NCBI GenBank assembly: GCA_030374765.1
Contig: JARGXX010000092.1
Coordinates: 1,798,001 to 1,862,000 of the forward strand
Reading direction: 5' to 3'
From: Agarophyton chilense
Lineage: Eukaryota > Rhodophyta > Florideophyceae > Gracilariales > Gracilariaceae
DNA length: 64,000 nt
The notes beneath the pieces are model-generated. The model ran no database searches. It had not been told where the DNA came from and saw only the letters and a list, made by a program, of their open reading frames with translations. Below, piece after piece: positions 32,647 to 42,316 of this stretch (position 1 is the first letter of the stretch; each line of letters starts with the position of its first letter). Both the position numbers and the translations under genes were made by a program.

Positions 32647-32840
32647 AAGACGATCACATTTCAACCATCGTCGGGCCGCTCCTAGACGCGTTTGTAGCGC
32701 TGGTGGCGCGATCGCCAGTGCAATGGCTCCCATTGCCCGTACGCGTCGTGTAATCCGCACTGACTGGAGCAATCTGCGCAATCCTAGCTATCCATGTGCA
32801 GTGTGTTTCATGCATATAAAGCGTCTACATTACACGAAAC
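32647..32840 (+). repeat. direct repeat of DIRS-like element, right copy
   Basis: About 194 bp, partner of 28609-28808 in the same orientation. In element orientation this is the 5' copy. Confidence 0.85.
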
Positions 32841-33218
32841 AAAAGCTGTTAAGCTTTCACGGGGTTCTTTGAAACAATAATCGAATTTTGCATCTCTTTA
32901 CAGTTTTCGTATCCGGAAAGAGAAAGTTTTTTCGTCTTGAACATTCAAGTTCAGAACATTGGTGAACTTCGAATTCAGTTCCAAGCGATTTTCCCCATCT
33001 TGGTGACAAAAAAATGACACTATTACCACCGAAACACCGCTGCCGCCAATGGTTTCTGTGACCAACAACGAAACCGCTATTCTTCTTTCTAAACAAAGAA
33101 AAGATGATATACAATATCTTTCCACTTTCCATCCTATGTGCTCTCTCTTTATCTTCTGAAAGACCAAAAGTGGACCTTACTAATGAAACACAACTTATTC
33201 TATCCGACGCAACGTTTC
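32841..33218. other. spacer between DIRS-like element and outer LTR
   Basis: AT-rich, no gene recognised. It directly abuts the 5' LTR of the outer chromovirus; the five bases before the LTR are GTTTC. Confidence 0.5.
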
Positions 33219-33852
33219 TGTCGTATAGTGGCAGAAGGTTTGACCCTTGAGGTTGTCAATATCCTACACCGACCTTGTAGGTGATGGATGCGAGGGATCA
33301 TCGGCCATGCAACTCCGGGCGAGCTACCATCTAGGTGTTGTGAGCCACGTGTAGTGTTGACATGTACCTTCTGGTTGAGTAATTGTTAATGATAGTAATT
33401 GTATTTATCTGTATTTTAGTACAGTAGTTCAGTGGCCACCTGGCACTGTAGCCATTGCTGGCCAGGTCTCTAACACTAGGTCAGAGACTGTGCCTTGCTG
33501 GCATCTCCAGGGTGATCTGGAGAGTGCAGTCCACTGCATATAGAGAACTGCACCTCCCCCATCCTAATCTGATAGAGACAGGCATCAATTGGGTCACGAC
33601 TGTACTTTTTGGTTCATCGTCTCTCAACTACCACACAAGCTTTCCCGCGCGTCGACGCCTACCATCGTTCACCTACAAGGTATAGGCTAGTCGCCTCGCA
33701 GTTTGCAACTGCGGGTTTTCACGGTGCCCTGTTACCATCGAGGTTTACTACGTCCACCTTCTAAGGTTCAGCGTCAAAACGCTCCCTACGGTTGAGCGTC
33801 ACTACGCTCTCGATACAAGACAGAAGCATACCCCATAGGTGATTGTACGACA
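33219..33852 (+). repeat. 5' LTR of outer chromovirus
   Basis: 634 bp beginning TGTCGTATAG and ending GTACGACA. Compared with the 3' LTR it carries about 220 extra bp (around 33,480-33,700). Shared parts are about 90% identical by eye. Confidence 0.9.
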
Positions 33853-33855
33853 TTT

Positions 33856-33867
33856 TGGTCTCCCGAC
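33856..33867 (+). other. primer-binding site, outer element
   Basis: TGGTCTCCCGAC, three bases after the LTR. The identical 12-mer lies three bases after the inner element's LTR, so both use the same primer tRNA. I could not identify that tRNA. Confidence 0.75.
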
Positions 33868-34110
33868 TTTTAAAAGTATTTTTAGGTTTCGTCGTACCTT
33901 CACAGTTCACACAAGATTCCGAGAAGGATTGGACGCTCGTACACCTATTTGGTTTCAGGAAATCCCGCAAAGCAATACAGGATACAACTATTGGTCACAA
34001 TGGAACGACCGAAAAGTAATACGCGTGATGCAAGCGCCCCGCCAAGCCATAAAGGTCTTAAAGAAGCCCCATCGGCTCAACAGATTTTGGAGAACCCCGA
34101 GGAGCTGCTC

Positions 34111-34266
34111 CGGCACCCTCGGGACAAAACCGGAAAGGTACACGGTCCGCCGCCTATGGCAACGGCACCCTCGGGACAAAACCGGAAAGGTACACGGTCC
34201 GCCGCCTATGGCAACGGCACCCTCGGGACAAAACCGGAAAGGTACACGGTCCGCCGCCTATGGCAA
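34111..34266 (+). repeat. 52-bp tandem triplication in outer gag
   Basis: Three near-perfect 52-bp copies start at 34111, 34163 and 34215 (CGGCACCCTCGGGACAAAAC...). Because 52 is not a multiple of three, two extra copies shift the gag frame by two bases. Confidence 0.9.
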
Positions 34267-35270
34267 CAGAACCTCAAAGGTAATTACCAATTGAGGTTGC
34301 AGCGGAGAAGCTATGGCCTCAGCTCGAAGAGCGAGCGAAAAAGCTCGTCACCCTCGCGGTCGAGGATGCATTATCCGTAAGGGAGAAGTCGGATACCCGG
34401 ATGGTTCCGTCCTCAATGGACGTCGATGCATTTACCCGTATTGTGGTTGATCGAGCAGCTCAAGAGCTATCGGAAAGGATACCTGAAATGGTGAAACAGT
34501 ATCTCTTAACAGATGCTAGGCAGCATGTTTACCGCGCTGTGCAGGACCTTTGGGTTTCCGAGGGACTCGCAGAATCCCGACCTACACAGGTGAACATCGC
34601 AAAGCGCATACCACAAGGGTTCCAAATGGGTCATTCCACCCATTCCAAACACTTACCTACTGGTAGTGAGTACCTACAAGGTCCAAGGCAGAGTCAAGAG
34701 GTCCCGCGGAAGGTAGATCCACAGGACATTTATCTGCCACCAATTACTGGTTTCGTTCAAAAGGATACCTATGGAGGTGGTCCCAAGGACGATTCGTCTG
34801 ACTCGTTGGATGAGCGACGAAGAAACCGAAGAGGGAAGAAGCGGAGGACGAAGAGGGGAAAGAATCGAAAGGATGATTCAGAGCCCGACTCGTCAGACTC
34901 CAGTTCCGATACGAGTTCATCGTCGGATGATGACCGTAAAGGTAAGAAGAAGAAGAAACGAACCAGTTCGACGAAGAAGTCGTCGAAAAAGACCCGAAAG
35001 GGTAAAAAGCGATACAATGAGTCGCCTGACTCTGAGTCGGACACTGAAATGGACCTGGAGGTGCAACAAACCTTGAACGATATGTTCACCAAAGCGGTTG
35101 ACTACAGGACTTATCCGTTGATCAACAAGTCTTCTGAAGACACCCAAGAGGTTGCTCAGAAGGTTACGAAGGACCACAAGAAGCTCAGTCTTCAAATGGG
35201 TGACAAAACCTTCACAGGTAAGGATCCTATTGCGATAATTGAGTTTCTACAGAAGTTCAAGCTTGCATGT

Positions 35271-36158
35271 TGTACGACAACGCTTGGAGCGGAGACACCA
35301 CGAAGATGTTCGGGATCTTCCTCTCTTGAAAGACACGCCTCAGGCGGAGGAGACGCGTCTCAGCGGAGCAAAGAAACAGAGCCACTCTGGAAAGGCACGA
35401 CGGAGTCGGGTGTAAGATCAAGGCCAATCTGGCGGGATATATCTAGAGTGTTTAGGTGAGCACGGCACAGTCCGAAGTGTGACCAATACTAGGCGGAGCG
35501 GTACCAAGGCGATTGTCGGAAAAGGAGCGAGGAAACACTCGTATGAGGGGGGGCGAGCGGGGTGAGTGACGCGGCACTCACGAGAGCCAAAAAGGAGAAC
35601 AAGAGGAAAACGGGGGCGAAAACCTACACAGGGGCGAGACTACGACAAGTGTCGGCGATTAAATATGAACCCACGGTGGTGGTAGCACTCTGGTCAACAG
35701 AGGGGTGGATGAACTAACGCGCGACGGGCGCTCACGCAGTATGCGGTGAAGACGCGCCGAAGGCGAAGAGTCCAGAGCCAAGACTCCCTCCTTGGGATCT
35801 CCCAAGAGGGTGTTTACTGGGGAGCAGTGCTCAACCTTCTAAGTAGTGTGGCGCGCGGCCCCTGACAGTGGGCGCGCCCCCGAAAAATAGACACTAAATA
35901 GCGATAGCGTAGCTAAATAAAAACTAAAAAATACTAAATAATACTAACCATTCGGTAGAATCCGAGCCACGTGTGGCACGCCTCGCACTCGAGCGTCGGC
36001 ATCCGTGCAGTCCACGTGTTCCACCAGTGTGCATTTCCGGTTTTAACCGGCCGTCAGCACGCAATAGCGGTATAGCTTTTCATAGACCAAGCTAGTCCTC
36101 AAGCGAGCGAAATCTCTAAGTCCTGGGAAGAAACCCCTTTCAAGGGCATTGTCCTTCA
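35271..36158 (+). mobile_element. 888-bp insertion, probable solo LTR
   Basis: Begins TGTACGACAACG and ends GTCCTTCA (TG...CA). It is flanked by a perfect 5-bp duplication CATGT (35266-35270 and 36159-36163). Removing it plus one CATGT rejoins the gag frame exactly (Leu-Ala-Cys | Asp-Gln-Asn). No internal coding domain and no internal direct repeat were seen, so a solo LTR is the best guess. Strand not determined by coding content. Confidence 0.75.
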
Positions 36159-37206
36159 CATGTGACCAAAATGGTTTTTCCGAGAGCGCTGCTTTGTGGC
36201 TATTTCAGTTTTACCTTAAAGGACAAGCATACTACTTGCTGCAGGGTAGGCTCTGCGGCAATACCTTAGCGGTGGATGAGGATGGCACAGAGATGTTGGA
36301 GTCATACCCAGAAGTGGTCAATTTTCTTTTGGAAACATACACCACCGATGAGTTTATCCAAGAAGCTTACTCGGAAGTCCTCGCTTACCATCAAAGGTCC
36401 GGGCAAACCGAATCGGAGTTTTCGCTTGCGCTTTGGAATGTGACAACCCGTTGTGGTAATGTGTTCGCTACCTCTAGGCTAAAGTCGCTATTTGCCGACA
36501 ATGACGACAAAGCGATCCGTTCCCAGGTACGCAACTACCTGGGCACTAACCGAAAGGTAGACTACAATGGGCTGGCTCGATACTCCCAGGGCCTTGGAGA
36601 TACCCTTCGACTGGGAAAGAGACCAGCCGGGCCTCCAACCTCGAAGGATAAACCGAAAAGGTCGGTCTTGGAAATTGAAGATACAGCAACCTCAGAGGGT
36701 AGCTAGCACATCGAAGCACCTACAGGAACCGCTATCCACCTGGTAACGACCCAGGGGCGGTTCTCGAAACCGTCGACGGTAGGAAATTGGCCGTCAACGC
36801 GTACACCAAATTCGGTACAATCGCCGCGAAGTGCGATGAGCTCGCATAGGATGCAGGGAGCAGGCTCCCATAACTCGCCACCCACATCCTACGCCACTGC
36901 TCCTACCAATTAGGTTTCGAAGCCCCCCTCAATGGTAATGCGAGACCCTAAAACTGGAGGGCTCGTTTGCTGGTTTTGTCTCGCGACAGACCATTTGGCA
37001 AACAATTGCGCTAACTTACCTCCAGGGATGAGAGACCAGTCGATTCAGGCTTGAATGCAGAATGACCAACGCCTCTATGGGTCTTCAACGCAAGCACCAA
37101 ATAGGTTCCAACCCCGTACACCGGTACAGGTCAATACCATCGAGAAAACACCAAACTTGGACTCAACCCCTCCCGTACAGGAAGAAAACACCGAGCGGTT
37201 GGCGCA

Positions 37207-39199
37207 ATGGCCGAAGCCAACCTGCAATCGGAAGGCCAATCGATACACAGAACCTTGAAGGTGGAAGAGAACACGTCACAACCAGTTCCGCTTTGTCATT
37301 TGAAGTACAAAAACTATAAAGTTCGTGCTTCAATGTGTTTCTCCGATCGCCTTGCGGTTCCGGTCACCTGCGTGTTGGATACGGGGGCCGGCCCAAACAT
37401 GCTGAACTCCCGCGTCATACCTGAGGCGGTACTTCGGAACTTGAGCCGACCTCCCGACAACAACGCGCTGGTTGATGCAAATGAGCGCCCATTAAACCTT
37501 GGAGGTTTGTTCACCACTGTGGTGCAGCTCGGACACCTCAAGGTAGGACTGCAATTCTTTGTTGTCGACCGTTTACCGACAGACTGCCTACTACGTACGA
37601 ACTTGATTGACAGACAGGTCAAAGAAATCCTTCCTGGTTCCCATACAGTCGCCCTACGTCAGAGTGGACGAATTGCCATTTTAGGTAATACGGAAACCAA
37701 ACGGGGATGGTTCGTCAAACCGAAGAAGACGGTATCCACCGAAAAGGTCTCCAACAAAGTGCACATTACCAAACAGGTTGTGATCCCGCCAATGCACCAA
37801 ATAGTGGTACCGGTGTCGTGTGCAACCCCCGGGCTGGTCGTATTACAAAACAATCCGAGGTTAGCACATCGACAACTCACCTTGATGGCCAACGGGATTG
37901 TCGACGACATCCCAAATCAACCCTTTAAGGTGTGTGTGTCTCAGCAACTTCAGCAGTCATGACGTGAAGTTGCCGAAAAATACCAATGTTGGTATCGCAC
38001 TACCGGCACTAAAAAGGGTATTCACCGTAGCTCACACTGATCTCGACGAGGTCGCCCTCGATAAGGGAGGGAGGTGCGCAAATGCATGCGTCCACAACCA
38101 CAAAGGTATCGATAAATACCAACTTGGAAGCGAAAGAAACCGATAAGACATCGGTAGACAGTGAAGAGAAACCGGACCCTGAGAGACAATGGCAAGATAT
38201 AGTCCAGATCGGTGAAGAAAACAGCCAACTGCGGGGCCGTATTATCGACCTTCTGGAGGAGTTCGAAACAATGTGGTCAGGCCATGCGGGCCAAATTAAG
38301 GCCACACAGCATCGCATCGAGCTCCTCCCAGACTCCGAGCCGATTTACCATCAACAATACCGAGAAGGTCCGAAGGCGAGAGAGATAGAACTCAAAGAAG
38401 TAAAGCGAATGCTCCGAGAAGGGGTATTTGAACCAGCCGACTCAGATTGGGCTAGTCACGTGGTTCTGGTTCAGAAGAAAGGGGATAACCGTATGAGGCT
38501 TTTTGTGGACTACAGGAGGCTCAATAGCGTGACCATCAGGGATTCGTACCCGATACCTAGTATGGATGAGTGAATCGACTCCTTGGGAGATGCGCAGATA
38601 TTTACCACGTGGAATGCCAATTGTGGTTATTGGCAGGTACCCGTAGGTGAGGAAGATCCAGTCAAAACGACGTTCACGTGCCATGCAGGTTTGTTTCGCT
38701 TCACGCGGATGCCTTTCGGGCTACGCAATGCTCCAGCCGCCTTTCAAAGGGCGCTGGACATCATCCTTTCGAAGGTTAAATGGACAACCGCCTTGGTATA
38801 CATCGATGATGTAATCATTTATTCCAGATCGGTAGAAGAGCATTTTGCTCACGTACACACCGTACTAACCCTCCTAGCTGAGGCGGGGGTGACGCTGAAG
38901 CTACGCAAATGCGTCTTCTCTACCAGAACGGTTGAATACCTGTGACACATCATAGGCCCTGGCACCCTAGAGGTTGCGCCGAGCAGCATTAGAGCCGTGC
39001 AGGAGGTCAGGTTTTCACGATCCCAGACAGACGTACGATTCTTTATTGGTTTATGTAACGTCTATCGTCGCTTCGTGAAGGGATTCGCGAAAATAGCGGC
39101 TCCCCTCAACAAGAAGCTCCAAAAAGGTGAACCTGAACGGTTTGAGAATCTATCGAACGAAGAAATGCATACCTTTGAGGAATTGAAACGACGGCTGTT
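37207..39199 (+). pseudogene. pol of outer chromovirus, PR to RT
   Basis: Aspartic protease with VLDTGAGPN (about 37,374), in the -1 phase relative to gag. Frame changes occur near 37,960 (phase change within the linker) and near 38,080. RT runs from about 38,340: FVDYRRLN, a TWNANCGYWQV variant, MPFGLRNAP and the catalytic YIDD (about 38,800). TGA codons interrupt RT at 38571-38573 (the inner element has Cys here) and 38943-38945 (inner has Gly). The frame reaches LKRRL and is then cut by the inner element at 39199/39200, resuming at 50593. Confidence 0.85.
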
Positions 39200-40059
39200 T
39201 GAAGAGCAACGTCTTCCAGGGAGGTTTTTGGGGACTTAAGTTTTTTCCGGAGCCTCCGGCGTGCAACCTCGTTATGAGTAGGAGTAATCCGTTTTCACGG
39301 CGATGGACGGAACGCCGGTGATGCACCGGCGGGACCGGGTGCGAAACACGTGGCCGCAGCGCCCGCGCAACACGTGGCCGCCAGATTGGCCCCTTTGTTA
39401 GACGGACATTTAGCTATTTAGGATAGACTTTATTCTATTCTACGGTGACTACAGTACTTAGGCCGCCGGCCTCGCGGCCGCCGGTCCAGTAAAGTCTCCC
39501 CAACAAGGGTGATCTTGGTCTTCGAGATCTTGGCTCTGGGTCGAACCGCCTGCGCGGATATACAACTCCTTACGGAGGGATTTCCCGTGGTGCACGGCTT
39601 CCCAACCCCCTCGGACGTTCAAGCAGCCTTCGTGTGTTGGGTATCTATTCCCACTTTCGTGGTTCCGCCCGTGTATACGGTTTGCTACACCCGGCAGTGC
39701 CGGCTATTCCCGAGTCCCCTCCTGCGACTCGTGGTCAACCTCGCCCTCTTGCCTCCGTTCCCATTTTCCTTCCCTTTTCCTCCCCTTCATTGGGCAATTC
39801 CCGCTCTTGCGGCTCGCACTGACACCTGTCGTGCTCGCTACTCTCGTGGGTTTTGCCTCCTCAGAGGATACGCAAGCACCGCTTCGGCGGATATTCTCGG
39901 CTTCTTTCAGCCTCCCTGCGCCCGTCGCGATGGTTCGGCTCCAGCTTACACCCGGCATTGCGCGCCGATCCCTGGGAGGGCTCTACCGCGCCGGTTATCT
40001 CGTGAGAGGAAGATCCGGACGTCTTCGTAGGTTTTCCCCCTTGGGGGCAGTGTCCTACA
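39200..40059 (+). repeat. 5' LTR of inner chromovirus
   Basis: 860 bp. It contains a 173-codon open frame (39509-40030) that is also present in the other LTR copy but shows no domain and is probably not a gene. Confidence 0.95.
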
Positions 40060-40062
40060 AAT

Positions 40063-40074
40063 TGGTCTCCCGAC
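40063..40074 (+). other. primer-binding site, inner element
   Basis: TGGTCTCCCGAC, three bases after the LTR, identical to the outer element's site. Confidence 0.75.
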
Positions 40075-40182
40075 TTAGAAGTCAAGACCGCTTGTGTCCT
40101 CTCTGAGGTTGTTTTCCGTTTAACGGGGTTTCTCCGGTCTCACCGGTTTGCTTTCTATTCTTCCGTCGAGACCGTGTGGCCA

Positions 40183-42294
40183 ATGCCAAGGAAACCGCCT
40201 AGCATGGAGCCTCCTGCAACACGCAGCCGTTCCCGCCAAAACGGTGATGCCAGGGGCATTGATGTTCCACAGGCCCTGGCTCCAACACCGGATTCCCCGG
40301 AGATACTGGTCACCGGCACTGAAGACCCGCAGCCCGATTCCGGGTTAACGACCGTCGCAACGGTGGTTTCTCCGCCTCCGCGGTTGGTCGACCAAGCGCG
40401 GATTGTACGCTTGGAAGAGCAGCTCCGCTCCCTGCGGGCTGCTCACAATACCTTCTCGAGGGAGTTCACCTCTTTACGAGGAAGCCTCGCTAACCCCCCT
40501 CCAAGTGAGTTAGCCGAGGATATCCGCGTATTGCGGTCGGACGTCAATACACTACTCGAGTGTTTTGGCGCTCCGTTTTCCTTCGCAAAAGGTATGGAGA
40601 ATCGCTTCGAGCGTCTCCGAAGCCGACTTGAGTCGGTCGAGAGGACGTTAACCTCGCCCGCGAACGCGGCTAGACCAGTTGTCTCTCATCGAGAGACCCA
40701 GTCGCGGAACCGGAAGCGCCAGAAGAACCGGGATTCTAACCGTAAGCACGGACACCCGTCCGACTAATCATCTGAGTCGGACGGTAAACCGAGTGACTCG
40801 GAGAGTTCCGATTCGTCGGTGAGCGATGACCCACAGGATCGTTATGGACGCTCTTCCCGCTCAAAGCGGTCCTCTGCCACCTACGGGGCCATCCGGTCGC
40901 GCCCCAAGGGTCGGCGACATCCGGGCCTCAAACCCTTGAAGCCCACCAACCCTCTTTACAGGACACTCCTGTCCTACCGGTATTACCGGCTAGAAGATTC
41001 TTCTTTAGGTCGGACACCGCGTGACACGGGTAAAGTGAAAGACTGCATCAAGTGGATGCAGCTTTCACTTCGTAACCAGTCGTTTACTGGGGATGATCCA
41101 ATTCTGGTCTTGGATTTCCTACACCGCTTTGTAGCGGAAGCCGATATACTCGGAATGAACGAAGGACAAGCCTACGTGGCGCTACCCTACTTTCTACGGG
41201 GTGTCGCTGAAGATCAGTTTTTGTCGGTTCGGGGCTCGTCGCGAGCCTCCGAAGGAGGTGTGACCTGCTGGCCCGAGGCCATGCAGTACCTCCTGCGTTC
41301 CTACGCAACCAACTCCGCGATACAAGCGGCGATACTCGCTTTGCGAGACACTCGACAACGCTCCGGCGAGCTCGAGACCGATGAGTCGGTACGCCTGAAT
41401 AAGGCTTTCCACCGTTGTGGTAATGTATACCCCGCTGGGGAACGCTGTACGATGTTCATTGATGGCTTGGATCCAGCCATCAAGACTCTTGTCGCCCGTT
41501 ACAGGGAACAAGAGCCGAAGGTGACCTACCTTGAACTCGTACAGTTTGCCCGCGCAGAGGGAGATGCACTACGTGCACGCAATCCGGGAACCCGGTTGAA
41601 GGCCGCTAAGGCATTGCTGCTTGAGTCGGACTCTTCTTCACCGTCATTTGCGACGGATGGCATCCCCAAACAGGGTTATGACAATATGAATGTCATCCAT
41701 CACGATGGTTTATCTGTTCCGACAACGGAATTACCGTCTACAACGGATGGCTCGGTTGACTCAACCGCAAGGGACACGGAGAACGGGCAGGTCTTTTATC
41801 TTAATGACCGCCGCACTCCGGCCCCCCGTATGCCGTACTCGAACGGAATGACACGAAGTCAGCGCCCTGGATGGGTTGGAAACCGGGAACCCGGAAGATA
41901 CACCGATGCTCGGAATGCCGTACCGCGAAACGCGGGAGTGACGTTGGTGTGCCACTTGTGCTACGAGCGCGGGCACACCTCCCCGCAATGCCTTTTATCG
42001 CTACGCGATATGGCGCGAGTGGTGGATAATTACGAAGCCCTCTCCCCGCAGGAGAAGGGCTCCGTGCCACTCACGTCATATCTCCGCGCGAAGACGGACT
42101 TCCCCAACGCATTGGCTCACACTCCGAATTCTCGGTACAAACCGGCTCAGCCGGCACGCGCCGCACCAGCGCCAAACCACGCTGGTGGATCTCAACCCGC
42201 TCCTGCGGTAGCTACCGTGCAACGGAATTATGCACTCGTTGCCGAGGAAGTCGGGCCTTCGCCCGACCAGGACCCTGTACAGGGAAAAGAATAG
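40183..42294 (+). pseudogene. gag of inner chromovirus
   Basis: ATG at 40183; one in-frame TAA at 40765-40767, otherwise open to TAG 42292-42294 (about 704 codons). N-terminal part: a coil (VRLEEQLRSLRAAHNTFSRE). Then an Arg/Lys- and Ser/Asp-rich linker, the gag core with FTGDDPILVLDFLHRFVAEA and YFLRGVAEDQFL (about 41,070-41,230), and a CX2CX4HX4C zinc knuckle (CHLCYERGHTSPQC, about 41,951-41,992). Homologous to the outer gag by the core and the spaced RCGNV block. It ends at a slippery site that lets pol be read in the -1 phase. Confidence 0.85.
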
Positions 42295-42316
42295 AGGGAG
42301 TCTCCCCTTCGGGAGA
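42282..42316 (+). promoter_or_regulatory. putative -1 ribosomal frameshift signal (gag to pol)
   Basis: Heptamer G GGA AAA at 42282-42288 in the gag phase (X XXY YYZ), one codon (GAA) before the gag stop TAG at 42292-42294. After a 12-nt spacer, a perfect hairpin TCTCCC-CTTC-GGGAGA lies at 42301-42316. The -1 phase is open from here into the protease. Confidence 0.65.

Larger units (their letters stand above)
28609..32840 (-). mobile_element. DIRS/PAT-like tyrosine-recombinase retrotransposon, decayed
   Basis: Minus-strand remnants appear in the order gag-like ORF, RT-RNase H, tyrosine recombinase, the order of DIRS-type elements. They are bracketed by two direct repeats (28609-28808 and 32647-32840). 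Such elements integrate with a tyrosine recombinase instead of a DDE integrase, and PAT-like members use split direct repeats, which would fit. The frames contain many stops and shifts, so the copy is dead. Exact termini beyond the repeats are not established. Confidence 0.8.
34000..37258 (+). pseudogene. gag of outer chromovirus
   Basis: ATG at 34000. The frame is lost in the 52-bp triplication (34111-34266) and regained downstream in another phase after TAA 34281-34283. There follow a coil region, a highly charged Ser/Asp and Lys-rich segment (about 34,780-35,040) and the retrotransposon-gag core (FLQKFKLAC). An 888-bp insertion interrupts it, and the core resumes at 36164 (GFSESAALWLFQFYLKGQA). 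TAG codons at 36704-36706 and about 36,911 and a TGA at about 37,051 interrupt the tail. A perfect CX2CX4HX4C zinc knuckle lies at about 36,968-37,009 in the same phase. Known role: capsid/nucleocapsid. Dead copy. Confidence 0.8.

Noticed and set aside
39509-40030. 173-codon ORF in both inner LTRs
   Set aside because: Lies inside the LTR, lacks domains, and similarity between copies is explained by LTR identity.
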